The notes beneath the pieces are model-generated. The model saw only the letters and a list, made by a program, of their open reading frames with translations, was not told where the DNA came from and did not search any database. Below are positions 46,009 through 54,128 of a stretch of 64,000 nucleotides of DNA, one piece after another (position 1 is the first letter of the stretch; every line of letters starts with the position of its first letter). This stretch comes from Acetobacter orientalis (lineage in GTDB: Bacteria; Pseudomonadota; Alphaproteobacteria; Acetobacterales; Acetobacteraceae), in assembly GCF_000963965.1 (NCBI RefSeq), contig NZ_BAMX01000014.1, positions 204,875 to 268,874 on the forward strand, written 5' to 3'. The translations under genes and the position numbers were made by a program.

Positions 46009-48230
46009 AGACCAACGGTATTTGCCTTGCGCGTAATACGAAAGCGGCGGGTGGTATCAAGAAATGTGGCGTTGCTCTCAAGTTCTTTACGCATTACCTC
46101 CAAACTGCTGATGGCGCGTGTTAGCTCAAGGTGAACCGAGAGATTTTTCTCTTGTAACGCCATGGGCAGCAGGGTTTGGAGTGCTTGTGTGGCAACGTGG
46201 GCGGGTTGTAAAGTGTAGCCACGGCTGTGGGCTATGGTGTTAAGCACAGTGCGTAACAACGCTTGTTGGTCTGGCCTAATACTGTTGCCTGCCAGCACAT
46301 AATGCAGGCGTAGGGCGAGTAAGCCTACTGTCATAAGCCCCATTGCACCGGCCAAATAGGCTTCGGTAGTGGCATCTGGGTGTTGGCCTGCGTGGCGTAT
46401 AATTTGGGCAAGCCGGTTGCCTGAGCGCGCCATCCAACTTGTGGTGTCAAACGCTGTGCCACAGGCGCAAAGCCTACGAAGGTCTTTGACCAGTTTGGTG
46501 CGTATGCGCCACCGTTCTGCTGCGGCATTAAACGGTAGCACAAGCCTAAAAGCCCAAACCCCTAGCGCAATACCAAAAACAACGGCGGGTGTGGTGTTAA
46601 GCCATGTTAGCTCATCAAGCCGGGTGTGGTTGGCTGGGCCAACCATAAATGGCAAAAAATTGTTGTATGCTGCGGCCGTGCCGGTGGCGTTAGGCGCACG
46701 GAGGGCAAGCCCCCCCACCAACATGGGCAAAAAGAGAGAGGCAAGGAGGGTTTCAACACTGGCTTGCTGGGGGAGCACCAGAAACACCAGAAAAAACGAC
46801 ACAAACGCCGCCCACACAGCCCCGCGCAAAAACCCACCAGAGGCCACAACCGGGTTTTCAAAAGAGGAAAAACGCGTGCTGGTTACGGCCACAAACATGG
46901 CAACGGTAGAGCCTTCTGGCCATGCTGTTATTTCCCACAATAAACCGCCCAAACAAATGGCTACGGCTGAGCGTAGGCCATTATAGAACGCGAGGGTGTA
47001 ATCTTTTTCTGGTTGCCGGTCGAAGCGGAAGTGATCTTTGGCGGGGGGCGTTTGTGTTGCGATAAAATGTGCCAGAGCGCGGTCAAATTCGAGCAAGAGT
47101 TTGGCAAGGGCTGCTTGCAAAATACGGCATTCAAGCAGTTCTTGCATTAAGGGCGTAGGGGCTGGCTCATAAACCCGTAGCTTTTCAAATTGGGTTAAGT
47201 AGTCTGTGGCGTATTGCAAAGAGTCAGTGCGGCAGCGCAGTAGGGTTTGGCGTAGGTTATGGGCTGCCTGCACGGGGTCTGGGCTGTTAAACTGTGCGGG
47301 CACTTGGCTAAGCAAGGTGCGCAGGGTGTGTAATTGCTGCTTAAAATTTTCTGGCACGGGGGCCGCGGCCAGCATGTGCTGGTGTAGGCTCACGCCGCGC
47401 GCCAAAAAGGTAGAAATAGCCGCAAGGGCCGCACGGGTGTGGTCGCCTGCGTGGCTGTGTGGCCCCATTTCTATGGTGCTAAATTCGGTTTGGTCTGCCA
47501 GAGAGGGAATACTGCCAAACAAAGCGCGTGAGCGCATAAGGCCATCTTGCGCGCCGGTTAAAAGGTCGGCCATGCTAAGGCTGGCGCGGCAAAACGTGTC
47601 TTGCAGGCGGGTACGTATTTCTTCTTTGGCAACAACGTCTAGCTTTGGGGCAAAGAGCATGGCCAGCCCGTTTTCACACAAAATACCCAGCGTAATGTAG
47701 GTTGTGCGCGACAGCGCTATCATAAACACGTTGTCGGGTTGGTTGGCCGCGCTGAGCACAATAATGGTGCAGGTAAAGGCAACCAGCACCAACGCGTACG
47801 AGCGAAAGTTGCGTAAAAACGTGGCCCACGCGCAGCACGCCCCAGCCCCGAGTGCCAAGAGTGGAAACAGCAGCCACGGGCTTTGGGGAAACGCTGCCAG
47901 ATAAGCGATACCGCAAACCGCGCCAATAAAGGTGCCAATAAGCCGCCAGCGCGCTTTGGATAGGCTTTGCCCGCGTGAGTTCTGGGCAACAATCCATGTG
48001 GTCATGGCGGCCCATTGGGGGCTGTCCATTTCCATCCATAGGGCCAGTGTTAAGGCAAGGAGCGCAGCACAGGTGGTGCGTAGTGCAAAACCAAGGTTGG
48101 TGGCAGAAGGGGCAAAGAGCCACGCAAGTGGTGGTGTGCTGTTACCAAAGCCCGTCTTCTTTTGGGCGCTTTGCTTAAGCCATGCCTGCATACGGGCGGG
48201 CAAAAATGGCATGTTTGGAAATGCGTACAC
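46005..48230 (-). CDS. FUSC-family membrane protein (first of a tandem pair)
   Basis: A 741-residue inner-membrane protein of the fusaric-acid-resistance/aromatic exporter (FUSC) family. There are two membrane blocks of about five to six helices. The first (about 45-190) carries TTCAALLALTLALWMEMDSPQWAAMTTWIVAQNSRGQSLSKARWRL, read in parts. The second (about 410-560) has GLRSAVAICLGGLLWEITAWPEG. Each is followed by a soluble helical domain. Such proteins export aromatic acids or weak acids, often with a membrane-fusion partner; none is adjacent. GTG start at 48230 with AGGAGG 13 bases upstream. A paralogue lies directly upstream. Confidence 0.87.
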   Translation of the reverse strand: MYAFPNMPFLPARMQAWLKQSAQKKTGFGNSTPPLAWLFAPSATNLGFALRTTCAALLALTLALWMEMDSPQWAAMTTWIVAQNSRGQSLSKARWRLIGTFIGAVCGIAYLAAFPQSPWLLFPLLALGAGACCAWATFLRNFRSYALVLVAFTCTIIVLSAANQPDNVFMIALSRTTYITLGILCENGLAMLFAPKLDVVAKEEIRTRLQDTFCRASLSMADLLTGAQDGLMRSRALFGSIPSLADQTEFSTIEMGPHSHAGDHTRAALAAISTFLARGVSLHQHMLAAAPVPENFKQQLHTLRTLLSQVPAQFNSPDPVQAAHNLRQTLLRCRTDSLQYATDYLTQFEKLRVYEPAPTPLMQELLECRILQAALAKLLLEFDRALAHFIATQTPPAKDHFRFDRQPEKDYTLAFYNGLRSAVAICLGGLLWEITAWPEGSTVAMFVAVTSTRFSSFENPVVASGGFLRGAVWAAFVSFFLVFLVLPQQASVETLLASLFLPMLVGGLALRAPNATGTAAAYNNFLPFMVGPANHTRLDELTWLNTTPAVVFGIALGVWAFRLVLPFNAAAERWRIRTKLVKDLRRLCACGTAFDTTSWMARSGNRLAQIIRHAGQHPDATTEAYLAGAMGLMTVGLLALRLHYVLAGNSIRPDQQALLRTVLNTIAHSRGYTLQPAHVATQALQTLLPMALQEKNLSVHLELTRAISSLEVMRKELESNATFLDTTRRFRITRKANTVGL

Positions 48231-48327
48231 AGACAGACCGGTTCCTCCTGTGTTGTTATAACACGAAAAAGTGAGGACGGCTGACTTTAAAATAGTTTTT
48301 CAAATTGAGCAGTTAGGCCGCCTTTAA

Positions 48328-48368
48328 CGGCAGCACGGCAGCACGGCAGCACGGCAGCATTGGCTGCC
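48328..48368. repeat. 4 x octamer CGGCAGCA followed by its complement, forming hairpins
   Basis: Four perfect tandem copies of CGGCAGCA (48328-48359) precede GCTGCC (48363-48368) and TTTT. Each GGCAGC can pair with the single GCTGCC; the nearest gives a 6-base stem with loop ATTG and a T run, like a plus-strand terminator. It lies between the two FUSC genes, both on the minus strand. Confidence 0.85.
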
Positions 48369-48422
48369 TTTTGGGTGGCGGTGCGGGGTAGCTATGCTGT
48401 GTTGTTGGCGCGCGCGCCCCTT

Positions 48423-50603
48423 TTACACTGCGCGGTAGGGTTTAGAAGCGTCTAGGAAGACAGCGTTGGCTTCAAGCTCGTGCGAGACCACAATAAGGTA
48501 GGCAATGGCACGGGTTAGCTCAATGCGGGTGGTAATATTTGGCTCTATGGCTTCAATGCGGCGCAGGGTTTGTGTGGCAATGCGGGCCGAGCGTGAGGTG
48601 CGGCCATATTTACCGGTAAAGCGGCTCATGCGTTGCATAACCACCTCTATGGGGCGGCGGGCATTGGGTGGAATTTGATTACGCTCAAGCAAGGCGCGCA
48701 GCCGGATAATATTGAGCCCTATGGTCATGGCGGCAAGGGTACCTTGTAGGCAGCCCTCAATAGTGGGGGTAGGCGTTGGCCCTGCGTGGCGAATAAGCCG
48801 GGCAAAGCGGTCAATATTGCGGCCAATCCAGTCTCGGGTTTGGGGCATAGGGTTGGCAGAGGCCAGTGTACGCAGGTCTCTGAGCATGGTGCGGCGCATG
48901 CGCCAACGCTCTGTAGCGCTATCAAAGGGTAAAATGGCCCGGAAAATAATAACGGCAAACGCAACACCCAACAAAATGGCAATGGTTGAGTTAAACCATG
49001 CCAATTCGTTTTGCCTGCCTTGGTTAAGGGGGTGCACAAAGTTAGGCAGCAAAAGTGTGTAGGCGGCAGAATGCAGGGCTGTGGCCGCATTACGGGCGGC
49101 AAGGCCACCAGCAATCATAGGTATGGCCAGAGAGGCAACCAGCATTTCGTAATTGGCTTGTGTGGGCAAAACCCAAAAGACCAGAAAAAACGATACTAAA
49201 GCAGCCCAGAGGCTACCAATCATAAATTGGGTGCTGGCAACGACGGGGTTTTCTCGGGTTGCAAAAAGCCCGCATACAATGGCTACAAACGTAATAAAGG
49301 TAAGCCCGTCTGACCAAGCCGTGACCTCCCACACCAAACCTGCGGCGGCAATGGCAACGGTTGCGCGTATGCCGTTATAGGCGGCCTCGCGTTTATCAAC
49401 GTGGGATTGTAGGCGAAAGTGAAAGTGGTCACCGCGTATAAAGTGCTGGCTGGCATCATATTCTCGCACGGCCTGCTCAAGCTCGCCCAGTAATTCATCT
49501 AGGGCGTTGTGCAAAATGCGACCATCAAGCAGCACCTGAATGGTCTCTGCACTGCGGTCTTGGGGGGGCATACTAATTTCTTGTGTCAGGGCATCTACAA
49601 TTTGCTGGCGGCATTCGCCGCGCAGTAATTGCAGGTCTCTGAGCAGGAGTTGCACGCTCTCATCTGTTTCGAGCCGGGGGGTAAGGCCATTTAAAAATGT
49701 GCTGACCCTGAGTGCTGTGTGCTGAAAACTAGCTTGGTCTGTATCTAGGTATTGCAAGCGTACAGCCATACCTAACCCACGAGAGAGCAAGACGGACACT
49801 GCGGCTAGGGCTGCGCGTGCGTGGTCGCCCTCGTGCCCGTGGGGGCCCATTTCAACTTCGGAAAATTCAATTTGGTCGTTAATGGAAAGCAGGGGGCCAA
49901 ACATGGCGCGTGAGCGCACAAGGGCCTCGCTATCTCCCGACAATAGGCTGGAGACCGAAAGCGAGACGTTACCAAGTGCGGTACGCAGCTTATCGCGAAT
50001 ATTGCGACGCGCTGTGGCGGCTAGGTTATGCGCAAAAATACCAGCAACAGCACTTTCGCACACAATGCCCAGCACAATATAGGTTGCGCGCGACATGGCG
50101 GTCATAAAGACGTTGGCGGGGTTATGAATGGCCCCAATGGCAATAATGGCGCAGGTATAACCGGCCAGTACCAAGGCGTAAGAGCGGAAATTGCGTACAA
50201 GCGTTGCCAAACCGCAGCAAAGCCCAACCCAGATAGCCAGTGCCGGAAAAAACAGCCACGATTGTTGGATAAAAGACGAAATGAGGGTGATGGACATAAC
50301 CACCCCCACAGCCGTACCCACCAAACGCCACCGCGCTTTTGAAAGACTTTCCCCACGTGAGCCTTGGGCGACAATCCAGACAGTCATGGCGGCCCATTGC
50401 GGGTCGTCTAGTTCCATCCAGAGTGCAATGACCAAAGAAATAAGGGCCGCCAAAGTTGTGCGAACCGCAAACCCGATAGCCGGGAGAGAGGGGGCAAAAA
50501 GCCACTGTAGCCGCATGCTCTGCTGCTGACCGGGGCGCCCGAGCGGGCGGAAATGGCGCAAAGGACCAATACGGTCCAGAATAAAGAGCGGAAGGCTTGG
50601 CAA
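48423..50603 (-). CDS. FUSC-family membrane protein (second of a tandem pair)
   Basis: A 726-residue paralogue of the next gene, with the same two-block layout. The first block reads TTLAALISLVIALWMELDDPQWAAM and WIVAQGSRGESLSKARWRLVG; the second reads GIRATVAIAAAGLVWEVTAWSDGL and NPVVASTQFMIGSLWAALVSFFLVFWVLP. The shared motifs show a tandem duplication that has since diverged. The frame opens at TTG 50603; the N-terminus aligns in length with the paralogue, but ATG 50516 cannot be excluded. Probably an exporter of aromatic or weak acids, in keeping with an acid-producing host; the substrate is inferred from the family only. Confidence 0.85.
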   Translation of the reverse strand: MPSLPLFILDRIGPLRHFRPLGRPGQQQSMRLQWLFAPSLPAIGFAVRTTLAALISLVIALWMELDDPQWAAMTVWIVAQGSRGESLSKARWRLVGTAVGVVMSITLISSFIQQSWLFFPALAIWVGLCCGLATLVRNFRSYALVLAGYTCAIIAIGAIHNPANVFMTAMSRATYIVLGIVCESAVAGIFAHNLAATARRNIRDKLRTALGNVSLSVSSLLSGDSEALVRSRAMFGPLLSINDQIEFSEVEMGPHGHEGDHARAALAAVSVLLSRGLGMAVRLQYLDTDQASFQHTALRVSTFLNGLTPRLETDESVQLLLRDLQLLRGECRQQIVDALTQEISMPPQDRSAETIQVLLDGRILHNALDELLGELEQAVREYDASQHFIRGDHFHFRLQSHVDKREAAYNGIRATVAIAAAGLVWEVTAWSDGLTFITFVAIVCGLFATRENPVVASTQFMIGSLWAALVSFFLVFWVLPTQANYEMLVASLAIPMIAGGLAARNAATALHSAAYTLLLPNFVHPLNQGRQNELAWFNSTIAILLGVAFAVIIFRAILPFDSATERWRMRRTMLRDLRTLASANPMPQTRDWIGRNIDRFARLIRHAGPTPTPTIEGCLQGTLAAMTIGLNIIRLRALLERNQIPPNARRPIEVVMQRMSRFTGKYGRTSRSARIATQTLRRIEAIEPNITTRIELTRAIAYLIVVSHELEANAVFLDASKPYRAV

Positions 50604-50651
50604 AGCGAATACTTTACTGCTGCGGCTGTTGAGAAAATGACAAAACGTAGT

Positions 50652-50708
50652 TAGCGCGATTCCCGGAATTTTCCTTGGGGTATCCGGTGCATATCAGCTA
50701 TCGCGCTA
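50652..50708. other. Nested inverted repeats, possible structured RNA or operator
   Basis: TAGCGCGAT (50652-50660) pairs exactly with ATCGCGCTA (50700-50708). Inside, CCGGA (50663-50667) pairs with TCCGG (50683-50687) around a 15-base loop. Twelve bases further on (50721-50730) is CGGTTTTTTT. It lies in the 253-base gap between divergent FUSC and YidB-like genes. It could be an untranslated-leader structure or a small RNA; there is no family match by eye. Confidence 0.4.
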
Positions 50709-50856
50709 CTTGAGGTAAGGCGGTTTTTTTAGGTTTCGTTCAGTTTATAATTCTCGCATATGTCTGATATTTGCGCCATGATGGGTTAAACCAATCATGT
50801 CCTGTCAAGTGGGCGGGGCGTGTGGTGCCTTAAAACACGAAAGTGGAGCTTAGCGG

Positions 50857-51228
50857 ATGGCCGATTTTCTGTCTGGTCTGGTAGGAAAAGTAGAGAGCGC
50901 TCTGGGTGGTAGCCTTTCAGGGGTTATGCAGCAGCAGCTTCAGAACCTGCTTCAGCCAGAAACGCTGCAAAACATTCTTGCCAAAGCTGACCAGGCTGGC
51001 CTGGGTGACAAAGTGCGCTCATGGATTGGGCATGGTGAAAACCTGCCCGCCACACCTGACGAAATTCGGGACATTTTGGGCAGCAGCACCGTGCATGACC
51101 TTGTAGCCCGCACCGGCCTACCAGCCGATGCCGTACTGACAGCCGTTGCCCACTTCCTGCCTACCGCAGTAGACAAAACAACCCCGCAAGGCACATTGCC
51201 AGAGCAGGCTCCCGCTAAAGAAGCCTGA
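50857..51228 (+). CDS. YidB-family (DUF937) protein
   Basis: A 123-residue soluble protein of the YidB-like family, whose function is not established. Marks: FLSGLVGKVESALGG at the start, LQNILAKADQAGLGDKVRSWIGHGENLPATPDEIRDILG (in parts, residues 37-75) with the family's G-L-G-D-x-V-x-S-W-I and the L-x-x-x-x-G-L-x centre, then VHDLVARTGLPADAVLTAVAHFLPTAVDKTTPQG. GTGGAG lies upstream of the ATG. It is a short, probably monocistronic gene. Confidence 0.88.
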   Translation: MADFLSGLVGKVESALGGSLSGVMQQQLQNLLQPETLQNILAKADQAGLGDKVRSWIGHGENLPATPDEIRDILGSSTVHDLVARTGLPADAVLTAVAHFLPTAVDKTTPQGTLPEQAPAKEA

Positions 51229-51349
51229 ACATAAAATTGGCCTGCGTAGGCATAACCTGTGCGCAGGCCATTTGTTCTGACGTCAGCCATGCTGTTGGCT
51301 GGAAAGATTGCACGGTGCGTTCAGAACCATAATCCGTTATGGTGGGCTA

Positions 51350-51874
51350 ATGAGTTTAGGTGAGCGCATAACCCGTATTGATAGCTGGTTGCTAGACAAG
51401 GTCTGCCAACCGGTGGCAGACCGACTGCCCGAAAAACTGACCGCCCTTGATGTGGGCATGAGTTGCCAGTTGGGGTCTTTGGTTTTTTCAGCCGTGTCTA
51501 TTATTGCTGTCTTTGTGCTTAATGGCATGACAGACTTTAGCAACATGGCCTTTAACGTGCTGATATGGGGTTTGTGCGTTACTTTCTTTGTGGGCCTTGC
51601 CCGCATGCGCGTGTTGGTTAAGCCCGGCAGACCCAACCCTTTTCGGTATATGCTGCAAGGGGTGCGCTTAGTGTCTATACCCTTTGCGTGCTACACCCTG
51701 TTTCAGGCATACGGCACGCCTACCCCGTATTTTTTACCCATGTGGTTTAATGCCCTGTCTAACCTTGTGTTTGTTGTGGGGTTGTACCTCATTTCTTGCC
51801 AGCCAAGACCACCCCAAACCCGTGCCCGCGAAGACGTGTGGAGCAGGCACTTGCGTGTAGTGGATACGAACTGA
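51350..51874 (+). CDS. Small membrane protein, unknown function
   Basis: A 174-residue protein that I do not recognise. A cytoplasmic N-terminal stretch (RIDSWLLDKVCQPVADRLPEKLT) is followed by about four helices: LGSLVFSAVSIIAVFVL, MAFNVLIWGLCVTFFVGL, VRLVSIPFACYTLFQ and LSNLVFVVGLYLISCQ. It ends in a short basic tail. ATG 51350 is preferred to the first in-frame start at 51308 because TGGTGGG precedes it and the earlier segment is not hydrophobic. It follows the YidB-like gene by about 120 bases and is closed by a strong hairpin. Confidence 0.72.
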   Translation: MSLGERITRIDSWLLDKVCQPVADRLPEKLTALDVGMSCQLGSLVFSAVSIIAVFVLNGMTDFSNMAFNVLIWGLCVTFFVGLARMRVLVKPGRPNPFRYMLQGVRLVSIPFACYTLFQAYGTPTPYFLPMWFNALSNLVFVVGLYLISCQPRPPQTRAREDVWSRHLRVVDTN

Positions 51875-51995
51875 GCGCTAAAATGTGTAAGCTGCGCACC
51901 ATTTTGGTAAATAGCTTACAGGGTTAGAGTACGCAAAGTTTAGGTATTGCCGCCCTATCGGGTTACGAAACTTCCCGAGTTTTGCGCAAAGTGTT

Positions 51996-52029
51996 GTTAT
52001 GGCCGTTCTTGTGAGAGAACGGCCATAAC
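51996..52029. terminator. Strong perfect 14-base hairpin between convergent operons
   Basis: GTTATGGCCGTTCT (51996-52009) is the exact reverse complement of AGAACGGCCATAAC (52016-52029), loop TGTGAG, followed by a T-rich stretch. It lies between the plus-strand membrane gene and the minus-strand ccm operon. Confidence 0.7.
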
Positions 52030-52301
52030 TGTGTTTGCTTTGTCAGCCTTTTTAAATAAAGGCGTTACCAGCGTTTCTAGGGGCTGCGTGGGGAGTGTGT
52101 CGGCGCAGTATGGCGGCAAATAGTTAGAAGCGCATTGTCGTGCTTAGCAAAGGTGCCACTATATGTAAGAGCGCATTTTAGGCGCTTGGGAGTAGGGGCT
52201 GGCAGGTGCCTTTGAGCACCCCGCTTTGGCGCCAAAAGCGCAAAAAATCAGGCTTTGTGGCTAAATTTTTGCGCACTATAGCGCAAGTTTTGGCATGTCT
52301 T
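52030..52301. other. Palindrome-rich intergenic stretch downstream of the ccm operon
   Basis: No gene is seen. It holds several short inverted repeats: GGTGC/GCACC near 52205-52220, the palindrome TTTGGCGCCAAA near 52225-52236 within a near-symmetrical CGCTTTGGCGCCAAAAGCG, and TTGCGC/GCGCAA at 52269-52274 and 52281-52286. These may form transcript ends or repetitive extragenic elements. Confidence 0.5.
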
Positions 52302-53033
52302 TTAGGGGTTTTCCTGCTCGTGCTCGCCCTCGGCAATGCGGGCTTGGGCGGCGTTACGCCATAGGGCGTCTTTTGGGGCAGCGTCGAGCGCTTTGCTGAA
52401 GAGGGCTTGAGCCTCTGGGGTAACATGGCCGCTGGCGCGGGTCATGGCCTCGGCTGTGCGGGCGGCTACTTCTGGGTCAAAGCCGAGTTGTAGGGCGTGG
52501 TTCCATGCTTCTGCGGCTTCGGCGTAATGTGCGCGGCCTGCTTCTGCTTGGCCAAGCAACAGGTAGCCTTGGCGCAGGCTGGGGTCGTTAGCGGGTAATT
52601 GGGCTAGGGTTTGGCGTAGGCGGTCAAGCACGGCATTGTTGCGGGTATTTTGCATGTGCTGGGCCACAAGGCGGGGGCCAAGTGGTTGAGCGGGCAGGCT
52701 TGGCACACCGTTGGTTAGGTACAAGCCCACGGCTGCAACGGGAATAAGAGCCAAGCCACCCCAGGCCCAGCCCGGTGCAATGGCGTCTGCTGCCTGTGTG
52801 GGGGCTGTATCGGCGGTGAGAATACGGCGCTGGATTTCTAGCCGGGCAATATCGTGCTCGGTTGGGGCGATAAGCCCAATGGCAAGGTCTCTATCAATTT
52901 CGACAAGTTGGGCTTCGTGCAGGGCGAGGGCTGCGCTGCGCTCATCACGAATTTGCCGGGCGCGTTGCCAAAGGGGGAGTGCCGCAGGGGTAAGTGCTAA
53001 AAGGCTTAACAGGGCAATGGAGAGCCAGATCAT
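52302..53033 (-). CDS. ccmI: Cytochrome c maturation protein CcmI
   Basis: Apocytochrome c chaperone of system I haem attachment. The 243-residue protein has two N-terminal membrane helices (WLSIALLSLLALTPAALPLW at 3-22 and WGGLALIPVAAVGLYL near 91-106) with a Leu-zipper-like cytoplasmic loop between them. The periplasmic part carries TPR-like helices (YLLLGQAEAGRAHYAEAAEAWNHALQLG, in parts). It is the last gene of the ccm operon, 7 bases after ccmH. It is shorter than some CcmI proteins but keeps the layout. Confidence 0.9.
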   Translation of the reverse strand: MIWLSIALLSLLALTPAALPLWQRARQIRDERSAALALHEAQLVEIDRDLAIGLIAPTEHDIARLEIQRRILTADTAPTQAADAIAPGWAWGGLALIPVAAVGLYLTNGVPSLPAQPLGPRLVAQHMQNTRNNAVLDRLRQTLAQLPANDPSLRQGYLLLGQAEAGRAHYAEAAEAWNHALQLGFDPEVAARTAEAMTRASGHVTPEAQALFSKALDAAPKDALWRNAAQARIAEGEHEQENP

Positions 53034-53040
53034 GGTGCGC

Positions 53041-53547
53041 TTACTCCTTGGTCAACTTGGCTAGTCGGGCCTTTTCTTCCTCCGAAAGCGGAGGGGGGGC
53101 TACGGGTGTTGCCGCCCGGCGGCGGTAAGAAAAAAAAGCAAGGCCCAGCCCCAAAAGCAGGGCAAGCACAGGCATGCTCCACAGCAAAATAGTGCCAACA
53201 GAAAGCGGGGGGCTTAAGCGAATAAAATTGCCATAACGCGCGACCATCCAGTCCATAATCTGGTGGTCTGTCTCGCCTTTGGCAACGTGCTCGCGCACAA
53301 CGCGGCGTAGGTCGCGTGCTAGGCCAGCACTGCTATCTTCAATCGATTCATTTTGGCAGACAAGGCAGCGCAGTTGCGAGCCAATGGCTTCAGCGCGGGC
53401 TTCCTGCTTGGTGTCGGGCAGCATTTCAGATGGGTCATCTACTGCCAGCACAAGGGCCGGGGCTAAAAATACGCTTAAGCCCAACACAAGGGCCGTCACT
53501 ATACGGCGCAGGCGGGTGCGCGGGGTTTGCCCTGTGCTGTGGCTCAT
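53041..53547 (-). CDS. ccmH: Cytochrome c maturation protein CcmH
   Basis: Membrane-anchored thiol oxidoreductase that keeps the apocytochrome CXXCH site reduced. The 168-residue protein has an N-terminal signal/anchor ending ALVLA, then the family motif RCLVCQNESIEDSSA with the redox Cys61 and Cys64, DLRRVVREHVAKGETDHQIMDWMVARYGNFI, and a C-terminal helix (SMPVLALLLGLGLAFFSY). ATG 53547 overlaps the ccmG stop as ATGA; an open frame extending further upstream lies in ccmG. Confidence 0.95.
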   Translation of the reverse strand: MSHSTGQTPRTRLRRIVTALVLGLSVFLAPALVLAVDDPSEMLPDTKQEARAEAIGSQLRCLVCQNESIEDSSAGLARDLRRVVREHVAKGETDHQIMDWMVARYGNFIRLSPPLSVGTILLWSMPVLALLLGLGLAFFSYRRRAATPVAPPPLSEEEKARLAKLTKE

Positions 53548-54128
53548 GGTGTTTTCAACTTTGCCAGTAGGGGTATGAGTGTCTGGCGAATAGTCTCGAC
53601 CTCTAACGGGGTGGCGCTGTGCCAGCGAATAATACCACCGGGGCCAATAAGAAAAGTTTCTGGCACGCCAGAAATGCCCCACTCAATACCCACTCTCCCA
53701 TCACGGTCGCTGCCAAGGCGGGTAAAGGGGTTGCCGGAATGTTGCAGAAACTTGGCGGCATTTTCTGGCCGGTCTTTGTAGGCAATGCCCCAAAGCTCCA
53801 GATCATCTTTTAGCGCCATAAGGGTTGGCATTTCTGCAAGGCAGGGAATGCACCATGAGGCAAAGAAGTTTACCAAAATAGGCTTAGTAAGAGCTTTAAG
53901 GTCTTGCGTAGCAAAGCCTTGGCCGGGTGTTTGGTCTGGCAGGGTAAAGTCTGGCACGGGGCGGTTAAGCACGGGGGCATTAATGTCGTGCGGGTTAAAA
54001 GACCCTTGCTGCATGCCAGACAGCATTTTCCAAAACCCTACGCCCAGTACGGCGGCACCAGCAAGGGGTACGCCCATCATAACCCGGCGGCGGGTAAGAC
54101 AGGGCTTGTTTGGGTCTTGTGTGCTCAT
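53544..54128 (-). CDS. ccmG: Periplasmic thioredoxin-like protein CcmG/DsbE
   Basis: Thiol-disulfide oxidoreductase of cytochrome c maturation. The 194-residue protein has a membrane anchor (MMGVPLAGAAVLGVGFW, about 17-33) and a thioredoxin domain with active site NFFASWCIPCLAEMP (Trp92, Cys93, Cys96). ISGVPETFLIGPGGIIRWH near 150 contains the cis-Pro region and the DsbE-type acidic/Gly features. ATGA overlaps on both sides (with ccmF and ccmH) give tight coupling. Confidence 0.95.
   Translation of the reverse strand: MSTQDPNKPCLTRRRVMMGVPLAGAAVLGVGFWKMLSGMQQGSFNPHDINAPVLNRPVPDFTLPDQTPGQGFATQDLKALTKPILVNFFASWCIPCLAEMPTLMALKDDLELWGIAYKDRPENAAKFLQHSGNPFTRLGSDRDGRVGIEWGISGVPETFLIGPGGIIRWHSATPLEVETIRQTLIPLLAKLKTP

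Noticed and set aside
48328..48359. Octamer repeats as a possible CRISPR
   Set aside because: Direct tandem copies with no spacers; unrelated to the array at the window end.
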